Source: Saccopteryx bilineata (lineage: Eukaryota > Chordata > Mammalia > Chiroptera > Emballonuridae). Taken from it: 64,000 nt of DNA. The translations under genes and the position numbers were made by a program. This document shows positions 23,701 to 35,049 of the stretch, one piece after another; position 1 is the stretch's first letter; every line of letters starts with the position of its first letter. The stretch spans positions 63,898,410-63,962,409 of the forward strand of contig NC_089495.1 in assembly GCF_036850765.1 (NCBI RefSeq). Reading direction: 5' to 3'. The notes beneath the pieces were generated by a model. That model had not been told where the DNA came from. It made no database searches and worked only from the letters and a program-made list of their open reading frames with translations.

Positions 23701-24900
23701 TGGCCATAGCACACAATGGTGCCCAGCAGAGTCTCAAATAAGAAGACACAGATTAGAGTCTGGAGTGACCAAAGTGGCTAAAGGTCAAAAGGCAGAGTAG
23801 TAAAAAAGAGAGATTTGGGCAGAGACAGATTTCTGTAGATCCAAAGATTGTCAAGAATTCAAGAGAGTGCTTACTGCAGAGTTATGTGAGAAAAATCCCC
23901 TAACACCAGTGAAAAATACCAAACATGATTAAAGAAATATCACCTTCACTAGGAAAAGACTGTGAACAGCAGTTATTCCTATAAATTAAAGTACAATGGC
24001 ACATATTTCAAGGCACATTGTGTAGAATATTTAGACTTAGCCTAGAATAAATCCCTCTCTTGGATTGCCTAACGAAGTTTAACAGCAAACAGCAATGGGG
24101 AAAGAATTACTGCTTTTATGTAACATAAAATGCATTCCGAACAAAGATGAAGAATATTTACCATAATACAAAAACATCCAGCGCACAATAAGATAATATC
24201 AATAGTGCTTAACATCTAATAAAAAAACTTGCAGTTATACTGAAAAAAAAAGCAGAAAAATACAACCCATAATGAGGAAAAACACTGATTTCTCTAAATT
24301 GACCAGAAATGACACAGATATTAGCATTATCCAACAAAGACATTAAGAGTTATTCTAATTGTATGACATATATTCATTAGTCTGGAAGAATATTCTGTTA
24401 CAAAGAAAAAAGAGAAATATAAAACAAAGCAATCAAATTGGACTTCTAGAGATTAGAAAGACAATGTCTAAGGATATCTGGAATTAAAAAAAATATGCTA
24501 ATTGAATTGATAAAAGAGAAAGTTTAATGAACTTGAAACAAAGCAATAAAAACTATCCAAAATAAAACACAAAGAGAAAATAAGCTGAAAGAAAAATGAA
24601 CAGGAAAACCATGGACTGTGGAACAACTTTATGAGGTTTAATATATGTATAATCAGAGTTTCCAAATGAGAGGAGGTAGGAAGAAAAAAAAATGAAGACA
24701 TGATGATAAAGTATTTTTCAAATTTGAAAAATACAGTATAAAATGACATGCCCCAAAACTCACCGAACTCTAAGCATAGGAAATACAAGAAAAAATATAT
24801 CATTAAAGTCACTCCATAATCAAAACAGACAGTAAGTGAAAGCAGGGGATGCTTATAGTCAAAGAAAAAATAACTCATAAATAGTTATCAATTCCAAGAC
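23700..24900 (+). mobile_element. Ancient L1 5' region fragment
   Basis: Segments such as ccagaaatgacacagatatt, caacaaagacattaagagtt and tgccccaaaactcaccgaac occur in the order I remember from the 5' part of ancient L1ME/HAL1-type elements. No open frame is left and the edges are not sharp. The minus frame at 24498-24878 is an antisense artefact of A-rich sequence. Confidence 0.5.
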
Positions 24901-24904
24901 AGGT

Positions 24905-25430
24905 TGTAAGTGCACTACTTCCACTGAGCCAAATAGAACAAAAGAATAGTCTTAGCTATCACGTTCAGATATGATTCAAAGGTGTAAATTGCAAGAAATA
25001 CTCAGACTTGTTTTTTAGAAAAATATTCCTGTTGATATACACATACAGTACTTACTAAAGATGCTAACAGAAAAACATACAAAATAAAATAATGACACAC
25101 CTTTTGATGACTCATTTTATGGACTGTTGACTACAGTAATCACTGTTGTGTAGTTTGTAGGCAGTGTTTAAATTTCTAGTTATTTTTTTTAGACACTCTG
25201 AGAGAAGTACTGCCAATGATTTTAATGGGATGTTGTATGCTGAACAATAGAGTTACGGAATTATGTATTTTCAACAATCAAGATAGTTTCATGGGTGTGA
25301 AAAATTAAACTGTAGTTTATTGCTTTTAATATTAAAAAATATTGGGCAAACTTTCTCATACCACATCTTAACATACTCCTCTGAAATGTCAATTGTGAAT
25401 GGAAACAGAATTTATTTAAAGAAAGTAAAA
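24905..25430. other. Intergenic DNA, nothing recognised
   Basis: AT-rich, without recognisable repeat or gene. It may contain further decayed L1 from the preceding fragment. Confidence 0.4.
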
Positions 25431-25432
25431 AC

Positions 25433-25800
25433 TGGCCCCTGGTTGGTTGGCTCAGTAGTAGAATGTCCTCCCAGCTTGTAGAAGTCCTGAGTTTGATTCT
25501 GAATCAGGGCACACAAGAGAAGCAACCAGCAGCTTCTCCACCCCCCTTCCTTTCCCCTTTTCTCTGTCTTCCTTTCTCACAGTCATCACTCAAATGGTTC
25601 AAGCAAGTTGGCCCTGGGCACTATAGATGGCTCCATGGCCTCTCTTTGGTGCTAAAATAGCTCATGCCAAGCAATGGAGCAGCAGCTCCAGATGGGCAGA
25701 CCATTGGCCCCAGACAGGGGTTACCAGGTAGATTCCGGTTGGGTTGAATGTGGGAGCCTGTCTCTCTGCCTCCTCACTTCTCACTTAATAAAAAAAAAGA
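25433..25800 (+). mobile_element. Old Rhin-type SINE
   Basis: Same layout as Rhin-1 but diverged: head cccctggttggttggctcag, B-box region tttgattctgaatcagggca, cagcagcttctccacccccc, then tggctccatggcctctcttt and a gggagcctgtctctctgcct tail with tcacttaataaaaaaaaaag. It represents an older subfamily than the copies at 22643 or 26585. Confidence 0.85.
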
Positions 25801-25804
25801 AAGA

Positions 25805-26580
25805 AGGTGAAAAATACTTTCATTTTTTTCAAGGCAGATGGGTCAAAACACATATAACCACCTTCAAATATTTTTACAAAGATGTTTATGAGAAGGTCAT
25901 GGCATTTTTTTAAACAGGTAAGTATTTGGAGGTAGAATATGTAAAAATGAGAGATTCATACCATAAACAATTTTTTATTCCAATCTTATTTCTAAATTGT
26001 AATAATGCCATACATATTTATTGGTAACAATACATATGATGGTTTTATCAGCCTTGATCCATGTGTTCCAAATATGCAGAAGGGATCTTAGGAGCTGGTT
26101 TTGCCCTACTTAGAAAAGCTGAGATAGTATCTCTGCAGGTTCATAATTATTATATTTTAAAAATAACTGTTAACTCAAATATGGACAAAAGAAGGAGCTA
26201 CATTCCAAAAGACTCCACACAGAGAAAAATTATATTGAAAGAATAGAAACCACTAGTGAAGGCACTCATAACTAATTATTTTAATGGGCCAGCATATTCA
26301 TCATCAAGCTGTGAGAATCCTTGCTTCATTGCCCAGAAAAGATTATAAATATTGTAGCAGCCATAGAATTAAATCTTTCTAAGGGTTGCAATGGTGGAGA
26401 ATGTGCTTGAGAGCTAGGCCTAATAAATAAGTTTATGGTAGATTTATGACAAGCCTAAGTTATGCTAGAATATCATTAGATATTAAAAACATTATCATTG
26501 TTCTCTAATGTTCCAGGTATTACATACTGAAAGGGAATTTAGCTTTCCATCATGCAACTATTTGAGGTTAAAAAGAAATA
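25805..26580. other. Intergenic DNA, nothing recognised
   Basis: No repeat or coding region can be supported. The short frame 26061-26246 has no recognisable domain. Confidence 0.45.
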
Positions 26581-26584
26581 AGTG

Positions 26585-26935
26585 GACCCTGGCCGGTTGG
26601 CTCAGTGGTAGAGCGTCGGCCTGGCTTGCAGGAGTTCCGGGTTTGATTTCCGGCTGGGGCACACAGGAGAAGTGCTCATCTGCTTCTCCACCCCTCCCCC
26701 TCTCCTTTCTATCTGTCTCTTCCCCTCCCACAGCCAAGGCTCCATTGGAGTCAAGTTGGCCCGGGCCCTGAGGATGGCTCCATGCCCTTTGCCTCAGGCG
26801 CAAGAATGGCCCTGATTGCAACAGAGCAATGCCTCAGATGGGCAGAGCATCGCCCCCTGGTGGGCATGTCAGGTGGATCCCACGCATATGGGGAGTCTGT
26901 CTGCCTCCCCGTTTCCAACTTCAGAAAAAAAAAAA
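26585..26935 (+). mobile_element. Rhin-1-type SINE
   Basis: Head gaccctggccggttggctca, modules as in the other young copies, tail aacttcagaaaaaaaaaaag. A few bases around the gatcccacgcatatgggga region are deleted relative to other copies. The flanking aagtgg sequence on both sides is a probable short target duplication. Confidence 0.92.
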
Positions 26936-26939
26936 GTGG

Positions 26940-27960
26940 TATCAAATCGGGGAGCACAGAAAAGCAGTGTTAGATAATGACATCTAAATGTCAGTGATTT
27001 AAATAGCTTTACCCCAGTACCCGAGACACAGTTATGTCAAAAAGTCAGATGGAATCCCAAATTTATTAAAGAATGGCTCCTATTCATCCTCTTCGGTTGC
27101 AAAATGTTTAGATATATGTAAAAAAATTTCCTTTTAAGAAAGAATGAAGAATGATGAAGTATTTTCAATTCCTGTTGGTTTATTAAACATTTAGAATTTT
27201 CATAGCTATTTGTCATAATAAATGGTTTCTAAATTTTCTTATCAAATGAAATTAAATCTAGATTTATATAAAAATGAGATAAAAATGTATATTTGGAAGC
27301 TGATTTGAAGCCCTTGTATTAGTGTAACACTTATGTAGAGTGAACAAACAAAAACAAAAAAGTAAATATGTCCCTAAAAAAATTACATTCTGAATTAATT
27401 GCCCCCATCAACACAGGATGATGAAAGAAAAAATAGTAATAATCTGATAAAAAAAAAAAGTAGTCAGAAAGGCCGTAAAATGGATATTAGAAAGATATGG
27501 TAGTGATTGCTATGTTCTGAGGAAGAAATTCTTACTCTCAAGGTTCAAATCCTGGTAGTCCGTGGGGTAATTATTTTTGAAAGAACTTTTCAGAATATGT
27601 TGTATGACAAATAATTAATATTCACGCAGAAAATAGTTAGTGAGGCAAAAATAACTGAGGTCAGAGAGTAAATGAAGAAGAAAGAAGTTATATTAGTTGA
27701 ATGCAAAAATATTCATAATTATAGTAATAAAATACAAAGATTTAGAAAACACAAGAAAGTAAAATAAAAAATGAATATTTAAAAACATTAAAGTTATTTA
27801 AATTATACTAATGGAATTAAACAATTTCTAAGCAACACAACCATTTTTTAATAATTATAAAAATGACAGAGTAATTTAAATTAAGAAAATTCTTAAATGA
27901 GTATCTCAGAAGATTGGAAAATTTAATTTAAAATTTAGATAACTTTAATAATTGTTTGTT
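26940..27960. other. AT-rich intergenic DNA, nothing recognised
   Basis: No gene, SINE or L1 signature visible. Confidence 0.45.
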
Positions 27961-27962
27961 TG

Positions 27963-28330
27963 TTTTTTGTATTTTTCTGAAGCTGGAAAACGGGAGGCAG
28001 TCAGACAGACTCCCGCATGCATCTGACCGGGATTCACCCGGCACACCCACCAGGGGGCGATGTTCTGCCCATCCGGGGCATCGCTGTGTCGCGACCAGAG
28101 CCACTCTAGTGCCTGGGGCAGAGGCCAAGGAGCCATCCCCAGCGCCCGGGCCATCTTTTGCTCCAATGGAGCCTCGACTGCGGGAGGGGAAGAGAGAGAC
28201 AGAGAGGAAGGAGAGGGGGAGGAGTGGAGAAGCAGATGGGCGCTTCTCCTGTGTGCCCTGGCCGGGAATCGAACCAGGGTCCCCCACACGCCAGGCCGAC
28301 GCTCTACCGCTGAGCCAACTGGCCAGGGCC
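27963..28330 (-). mobile_element. Rhin-1-type SINE
   Basis: Full length on the minus strand: head at the right (ggccctggccagttggctca), tail at the left (agcttcagaaaaatacaaaa). High GC and intact CpGs indicate a young copy. The long frames at 27928-28441 on both strands are artefacts of this SINE. Confidence 0.93.
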
Positions 28331-28334
28331 TATA

Positions 28335-29580
28335 ATCAATTTTTAAACCAATTTTTTCTTTTTACTTTTTTTACTTTAGTATCTTGGACTATGAACAGAT
28401 GGGAATACACTGACAGACATTTATCTCACATCAACATTTAAGGAAAAACAGTGTTTCAAGAAAATACCAAGTCCAAATTGAAGTGTGAAAGTCAAGCCTT
28501 TAACTTATAATTGTTATATTGTTTTATGTGATTATTTCTTTCAATGATCACCTACAAAATGTAGATTGTAGGGTTTATATTGAGGTTGAGTTTCACCAGC
28601 CAGTAGATATAAGGGCTACAAAGATGTTCAAATAATTTACACTTGTATACCTACAGTAAAAAGTCATATATTTTAGCATGTACAGAAAAAAACAGGATAA
28701 TTTTAATAGTAGAGAAAAAAAAGTGTTAAAAACAATGAATGTTATGATTTTGGTGAAATCTAGCTATACGATTTGATAAGGTAACTGATATCAGTGAACT
28801 GATAAAATGACCTGAAATTGTGTTAAAAAAAATGAGATATTTCAACGTATTCTACTTACAGATAGTAGGTTGATTTAATGACAAATTTTACAGTGTAACC
28901 ATGACAGAAACTAAGAAATGAAAAGAAAACGAAAGTCAGCAGTTAATAGGATAACAAGCAAAAAAAATCAAAACAGTAGACAGTGTGTATGTGTGATTGA
29001 TGTTATAGTGAAAATAACAAATTTATGAGTAAATTTTAGAATGGAAATGATTGTGGATAGCCAGGATAATTGAAACTCCTAGAGAAGCTAAAGTTAACCC
29101 AGTTAAACCACGTGATGAAATTTATTAAGATTATAGTGTACAACTAGTCCTCCAAGTATAATTTTGAATGCCTTTGTCTGGGTAGAAAAGTTAAAGAGAT
29201 TGTTAGTTTAAGGCATGATATATGTAGTGGTGGTTCATAAGGGTTTTTAAAAAATCGTAAGGTTTTTGGTACTCAACTTCTTGAGAATGTATGTTATAAC
29301 AAAATTTGTACTGGGGAATAACCTAAGGCTGGGTTCATCATCCTTCCAAATATTTTTGAGAAACCATTGACTAATGTACTATTTTTCCAATTTTATGTAG
29401 TAAAAAAAAAAACAAAAAAACAATATTTGGGTGAAAGACAACACTACTTGGCTTTAATTACCATGGGCAACTAACTAAAAGCTTGTGGAACAACTTTATA
29501 ATGGTTTCATGGTATATTCTTCTTAGCAAAGAGGTAGGAAAATATGCCTACAGTAAAGACTGTTTTCAAAAATTTACAGA
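28335..29580. other. AT-rich intergenic DNA, nothing recognised
   Basis: No gene or repeat recognised. An A-rich patch is present at 29401-29423. Confidence 0.45.
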
Positions 29581-29582
29581 AG

Positions 29583-29955
29583 GCCCTGGCCGGTTGACTC
29601 AGTGGTAGAGCGTTGGCCTGGTGTATGGAAGTCCCGGGTTCGATTCCTGGTCAGGGCACACAGGAGAGGCGCCCATCTGCTTCTCCACCCCTCCCCTTCT
29701 CCTTCCTCTCTGTCTCTCTCTTCCCCTCCCGCAGCCGAGGCTCCATTGGAGCAAAAGATGGCCCGGGCGCTGGGGATGGCTCCTTGGCCTCTGCCCCAGG
29801 CACTAGAGTGGCTCTGGTCACGACAGTGTGATGCCCTGGATGGCAGAGCATCGTCCCCTGGTGGGCGTGCCGGGTGGATCCCGGTTGGGTGCATGCGGGA
29901 GTCTCTCTGACTGCCTCCCCGTTTCCAGCTTCAGAAAAATACAAAAAAAAAAAAA
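29583..29955 (+). mobile_element. Rhin-1-type SINE
   Basis: Head gccctggccggttgactcag, all modules present, tail agcttcagaaaaatacaaaa. The A-rich tail runs on into aacaacaataaaaaaataaa, which makes the right-hand target duplication hard to place. Confidence 0.93.
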
Positions 29956-29989
29956 CAACAATAAAAAAATAAAAATAAAAAATGCACAG

Positions 29990-30420
29990 GAGTTTCCATA
30001 ACTGGACTCAAATCAGTGGGAGTTAAGGGAACCGAAAGGACAGAAATCCAAAAAGCCTATCTTATTCTCCTGTTTACAGATACAGAGAAGGGAGAACTCG
30101 CCAACCAAGCTGCCTCCCCCTTGTGAAACAGTTGACATCAGTGGAGATCACTTAAAGACCTACTCCAGCTGGACAATCAAAGAAACCACTATCCTCCTGT
30201 GCCCAGCTGTCTAGCAACAAAAAAGACATTTCCCTGCAAGAACTTAATAAAAGCCAACTCCCCTGGTCACTCAGGGCTGGTACTATTCTCCTGGGGCTTG
30301 GTCCTTTCTTTCTCTTGAAAAGTAAATAAGTTTTTTTTTTTTATTTCAGCCTTTCCACTCTGTAAATTCTTTTACAAACCTTTGTCTCCAGCCAACTAGC
30401 AGGACTAAAGGGAAAGAAAT
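29990..30420 (+). mobile_element. ERV1-type solo LTR fragment
   Basis: Contains gccaaccaagctgcctcccc, cctgtgcccagctgtctagc and an R-like region with AATAAA in taataaaagccaactcccct followed by gtcactcagggctggtacta. This resembles the R/U5 of class I ERV LTRs. No internal viral sequence adjoins it. The boundaries are approximate. Confidence 0.5.
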
Positions 30421-31118
30421 GGGTTGAAATTTTATAATATTTTATGCCTACTCTCTTTTAATGTCTACTTGTCTATGGCCAGCATTCACTCCTTGCCTTA
30501 CTCCTCCTCCTTCCCTTAATAATAAAAGATATCTGTATTCTAGACTGTCCTAACATGATTTTGAGAATTAGTTTTTCCATGTTATCCAAGTAGGCCTTAT
30601 TGGTCAGTAAAACTTCCCTTGCTCCAAATTTTGACCTATTGAAGCAATGGACCCAAGATCCTTGGGCTTATAACAAAAGTAGAAATGAAAACACATTTAA
30701 ATCTCTTCTTGGATACTTATACTATAATTTCCAAAAGGATTGATAACAACCAATAATACTCTAAACCAGTGGTTCTCAACCTTTCTAATGCCGTGACCCC
30801 GCAATACAGTTCCTCATGTTGCGGTGACCCCAAACCAAAAAATAATTTTGGTGGCTAATTCATAACTGTAATTTTGCTACAGTTATGATTCGGAATGTAA
30901 ATACCTGATATGCATTATGTATCCTTATTGCTACAAATCAAACATAGTTTAAACATAGTGATTAATCACAAAAACAATATTTAATTATATATTGAGAAAT
31001 ATTTATTACTAATAGACCTCCTTACCTAGGTATTGAGGCTACCATTCCGTAAATAGCTGCTTAACTAATGGATCTCTTTTTTTCAGATTAGTGGCAAGTT
31101 TTCTATATAGAACAGTGT

Positions 31119-31456
31119 AGGCCCTGGCCGGTTGGCTCAGTGGTAGAGTGTTGGCCTGGTGTGCAGGAGTCCCGGGTTCGATTACAGGCCAGGGCACACA
31201 GGAGAAGCGCCCATCTGCTTCTCCACCCCTCCCCCTCTCCTTCCTCTCTGTCTCTCTCTTCCCCTCCCTCAGCCAAGGCTCCATTGGAGCAAAGTTTGCT
31301 CGGGCGCTGAGGATGGCTCTGTGGCCTCTGCCTCAGGCATTAGAATGGCTCTGATTGCAACAGAGCGACGCCCCGGATGGGCAGAGCATCCCCCCCTGGT
31401 GGGCGTGCTGGGTGGATCCCGGTAAGGCGCATGCGGGAGTCTGTCTGACTGCCAAA
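31119..31456 (+). mobile_element. Rhin-1-type SINE lacking its 3' end, nested in hAT
   Basis: The head and middle are intact (ggccctggccggttggctca), but the copy stops at gggagtctgtctgactgcc plus four A, missing the usual ccccgtttccagcttcag tail. The 10-bp target duplication agaacagtgt is present at 31109-31118 and 31457-31466, showing that it inserted in this shortened form. Confidence 0.92.
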
Positions 31457-31466
31457 AGAACAGTGT

Positions 31467-32335
31467 GAACTACGTCATAGGATACACTGCAGTTTCTGCA
31501 CAGCATGGTATCTTTCAGGGCTCTTTCACACTATAAAGCAGCGGTTTCTGCGGTGGAATCCACATCTCATTTACTTCAATGGGAGACCTGTGGATTCCGC
31601 AGAAGAGAGATCCCCTGTACGGCAGAAATGCAGTTCTGACACATTTCTTCCTCTCCTTTTCAAGTCAATGGGAGGCCGCAGCAGATTCCGCTCAAATATA
31701 GAGCATGTTGCTTAATTTTTTCCACGCTAGAACTTTTCCTAGAGCAGAAAAATTCCAAAGGTGGAACCACTGATTTCAGCAGTTTCCTCATTCAGAATAT
31801 GGGAAAATAGTGGGAGATATGGGAGATAATTATACATTGGGGAACAGTGTGAACTACATCTTATAGTGGTCTCTTATAGTATAAGACCGATGTAGTTCAC
31901 ACTGTGTAAATGTATGGTGCTTTGTGTAAGTGTAAGCTGCTTTGTGTACTGTATAATGATTACACACAAAGCACCTTACACTTACACAGTATTGTGTGTA
32001 TGGTGTGTGTACTGTTTTTACATTATTAACCTTTTTTACACCAGCAGGCTGTCTCGCAGGCTCTCTTGGCTCTCCGCCTCCTAGGCTTCTGTCCTCCGGC
32101 GCTTGCTGCACCCGCCCACTGATGACGTCAGCAAGCGCCGGACACACATAATGCGCTGCTATGGACTGTGGAGCATTCCCCTCCACACACACCGCTTCCC
32201 CCGCCCCTTAGGCCCTGGACAGGATGATGCAATCACGTCTGCGCATGACCACAGGCATTCAGTTTGGAACGCACGTCCATAACGGGTGCGTTCAAGCTGA
32301 ATAGCGCTGCTGCAGACGGTAGCATGGCTTCTCAG
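31467..32335. repeat. Palindrome-rich CpG-containing hAT interior
   Basis: Several inverted repeats: ggaatccaca/tgtggattcc (31555-31564 and 31589-31598), cagtgtgaactacatc and its complement (31845-31860 and 31889-31904), gtgtaagtgtaag with its complement around 31923-31988, and a gcgcttgctg/cagcaagcgc pair near 32099-32137. A direct repeat of acagtgtgaactac occurs at 31460 and 31844. No coding frame. The composition differs sharply from flanking AT-rich DNA. The minus frame at 31854-32192 crosses these hairpins and is not a gene. Confidence 0.7.
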
Positions 32336-32921
32336 CAGCTAAAGCCATCGGAAATATGTATTTTCCGATGGCTTTAGGCGACCCCTGTGTTTTGGTTGTT
32401 CGACCCCCACCGGGGTCATGACCCACAGGTTGAGAACCGCTAAACATTTAGGAGATGTAATATTGGTAAGCGATGGGGCTCTTAATTACATCATTTTATA
32501 ATATTGTGTACTGCTCTCTGTTACTAGATGAATATATCTCTGTGTTACAGGGAGAGCAAGGAGACTGCTTTTTTGTTTTTTTGTTTGTTTGAGAAAGAAT
32601 TCAATCAAGAGACAAAATGCAGTAAGGAAGCATTTGTTGGATGTACAGTAAGAAAGTTAGAGGAAAGAGAACCTTGAAGACAGGTCCAGGGGTTTAGCTC
32701 AGGATGAGCTGCTACAGACTACTGCTTCCCTGGTTGCAAGTCTCATAGAGTCCCTTAGAACTTAGGAAAAAGAGAGGGGTAAAAATGCATACCTGGTCGG
32801 AGAAGAAAAGAAGGAGAAGGGGGAAAAGAAAAGTGTGGGTACCTGAAGGAAAAGCTCACTGGGACCTGTGTCCTAAGAGATTTTAAGGGTGAGGAGTTGT
32901 GGGAAGGTCACAGGGGAGACT

Positions 32922-33088
32922 CTTTTTTTTTATTTGTTATTTTTATTGATTTCAGTGAGAGCAGAAGGGGGAGAGAGAGAGACAGAGACATCAAGCTGTT
33001 TCTGTATGTACCCTGACTAGGGATCAAACCAGGTACCCTACTCTTCAGGATGACACTCTTAACCAACTGAGCTATCTCACTAGGGCCC
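32922..33088 (-). mobile_element. VES-like tRNA-derived SINE
   Basis: On the minus strand: gccctagtgagatagctcag head, cctggtttgatccctagtca B-box region, then ctctctctctcccccttctg and gaaatcaataaaaataacaa tail. Resembles the VES-type bat SINEs rather than Rhin-1, having no long 3' body. Diverged. Confidence 0.7.
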
Positions 33089-33119
33089 ATGGGAGGATCT
33101 TAATAGATTTAATATTATT

Positions 33120-33490
33120 ATTATTGAGAGGCAAGGAGGCAGACAGATGGACTTCCACATGCGCCCTGACTGAGATCCACCTGGCAAGTACCCTACAGAG
33201 CAATACTCTGCCCATTTGGAGCCACTGCTCCCTTGTTTAACAACTGAGTAATTTAGTGCCTGTGGAGAGGCAATGGAGCCATCCTCAGTTCCCAGGGCCA
33301 ACTTGCTCAAACCTTTTGAACCATGGATGGGAGAAGGGCAGAGAGAGAGATAGAGAATGAGAGAGAGAGAAAAAGGAGAGGAATGGAAAAGCAGATAGAC
33401 ACTTTTCATGTGTGCTGTGGCCAGGAATCAAACCTGGGACTTTTACACACTGGGCCGATGCTCTACCACTGAGCCAACTGGCCAGGGTTT
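33120..33490 (-). mobile_element. Old Rhin-type SINE
   Basis: Minus strand: ccctggccagttggctcagt head, ggtttgattcctggccacag, then modules of the Rhin family with agtctgtctgcctcc-like 3' end and a short ATT-rich tail. Older than the CpG-rich copies. Confidence 0.85.
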
Positions 33491-34063
33491 AATAGACTAT
33501 TCCTTAGGTTTCTGTTAGGTCAGCTGAAGGAGGGATGCATACGGCCTGATGAGTTGTATAAGAAGTTTGTTTATGCATCTGTGAACAGACAGGCTGAGAC
33601 GCTAGTGATATCAGCAGAGAGCTGCAGGAAGGGGGTGTCTGATACAGGGACATTTGCTGACATAGGGGTTGGTGCACCTGGACATGCTCAGATTAGCATA
33701 GCCTGGTTTGTGACCTTGGTCACAGACTGTCTCCCTTTCCTCAACCCACACGACCCAGTGGAAGGCCTTGTTTCAAGGACACTTCCCAGAACCTTCCCAG
33801 GGTGAGGAGAGTTACTTAAGGGGAGGGGAGGTCATGTGAGAGAGATGCTTAATGAGAAAGCTACCACAGCTGAATATTTGGTGAGAGGAGTTTGAGTTTA
33901 AATGGACTTTGAGTTTAAAGGAGTCCTGGCCCAAATTTAATCAGTTTCCAGGTATGTTGTTTTGACATCATGTTCTCCAATGTTTGGTCAGAGCCAGAGC
34001 AAGGGGTCTTTAGTCAAGGCAGCTGGTCCTGAGGTCAGCCATGACTTTTCTTTGCTTTTCTGT

Positions 34064-34507
34064 TGGTCAAATATGTTTGTAAAATAGGATTTTTATGTTT
34101 GCTTGCTTAAAGTTTGCATTGCAGGCTGGGCAGCGCCAGGTACATGTGGTCTGTGAAATTGCAAATTACCTTCCTGCTTGGGAAAGGCCATTGTTTTGTT
34201 AATGTTTGCTGGAGGAGAGGTTTTACACCAGATAGTTTTGAAAAGAAAGAGCAGAAGGGGAAGAGAGATTCTGCCCCACCAGTGAAAGGCGCGGTAGGTA
34301 TTTTTTTTTCTTCCCTGATCCCTTGCCTGCCAGGAGAAAAGCAGGTTTCTGCTTTCCCTTGGCTTTCTGTGGCTTGCCTGTCTTGGTGAGACACCAATAA
34401 ACAGAATGGCTCACTATCCTCCACTCCGCTGTTACATTTACATCTGCCTGAATTCAATGAGAACTTGCATGTGGATGGCCACGATGGCAGCGGCCCTTGG
34501 CCTACAG
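34064..34507 (+). mobile_element. Solo ERV LTR, family L (copy B)
   Basis: Starts tggtcaaatatg, includes tgtttgcttgcttaaagttt, ctgcttgggaaaggccattg and a cttggtgagacaccaataaa region with AATAAA. It ends near tggatggccacgatggcagc. A 4-bp duplication ctgt flanks it (34060-34063 and 34508-34511), as expected for class I retroviral integration. It interrupts family E copy 1; the uninterrupted counterpart is at about 42700. Frames across it are not genes. Confidence 0.7.
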
Positions 34508-34904
34508 CTGTTTTTCAGGGCCTGGAGCTGAAACATAAATGAGGCCTAGCTGTTATCTTTAAGGGTTAATGCTTAAGTACTATTCTCCAACTTTTTTATC
34601 TGTTCCTCCTCTAAGACAGTCTAAAACCACATGAATTGTGATATACTAGGGGAGAAAAGGTCAGGCGAGGGTCCAAGTCCCAAGACTAAGGACATGAAAT
34701 CAAGGAATCTAAACCATGTGACTGGTTATGGGTGGAAAGGTCATCCTGGGGAAGGGTGAGGTTCTTGTTTTCCTAGTTTTGAACATAGCTAGGTGTGAGC
34801 AAAACAGCTGTGTTAGACTTGCTCACTGGTGTACTGGCTGCAAGCACTTTCCTTGACCAGTGCATAAGTACGCGGTAGCCCCATGTGTGGATAGTCTAGG
34901 TAAG

Positions 34905-35045
34905 GTGACCGGGTGCTTTCCCTCAAGGGCTATTCTCCCAGATCTCTCTCCCACCACTTCGAGGTGTGCTTTTCCTGATCCCTTGTCCTTCACTGAGAAA
35001 AGCAGGTTTGCCTTTGTTTATTTGCTTGCCTGTCTTTCAGTAATT
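34905..35045 (+). repeat. Partial LTR similar to family L
   Basis: The stretch tcctgatcccttgtccttca, then gagaaaagcaggtttgcctt and gcttgcctgtctttcag, parallels 34313-34385 of LTR copy B. Upstream gacttgctcactggtgtact may belong to the same LTR. Limits unclear. Confidence 0.45.
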
Positions 35046-35049
35046 TAAT

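Larger units (their letters stand above)
30767..32441. mobile_element. Non-autonomous hAT element with SPIN-type ends
   Basis: Left end cagtggttctcaacctttct, then ccgtgaccccgcaatacagt and ttcctcatgttgcggtgacc. Right end has a 15-bp-arm hairpin (32340-32376), ggcgacccctgtgttttggt, and caggttgagaaccgct as the opposing inverted repeat. These ends match the hAT group known as SPACE INVADERS/OC1-like, as I recall them. The 8 bp left of the element are ctctaaac. On the right aaccg is followed by ctaaac, which fits the same duplication if 5 bp were lost at the junction. The interior has no transposase frame and holds a Rhin-1 SINE (31119-31456). Without the SINE it is about 1.33 kb. Confidence 0.75.
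32545..34860. repeat. Old LTR-like repeat, family E copy 1, with nested inserts
   Basis: Parts outside the nested elements match 42230-44420 in the same order: the gcttttct module at 34053, ggagctgaaacataaatgag at 34523, gaatctaaaccatgtgactg at 34705 and ttcttgttttcctagttttg at 34763. Three insertions interrupt it: SINEs at 32922 and 33120 and an LTR at 34064. It is probably an old retroviral LTR. Orientation is unclear, though the antisense start agaaagaattcaatcaagag could be R/U5 on the minus strand. Confidence 0.5.

Noticed and set aside
24498..24878. 126-codon Phe/Ser-rich minus-strand frame resembling a membrane protein
   Set aside because: Produced by the complement of A-rich decayed L1 sequence. 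Composition explains the hydrophobicity.
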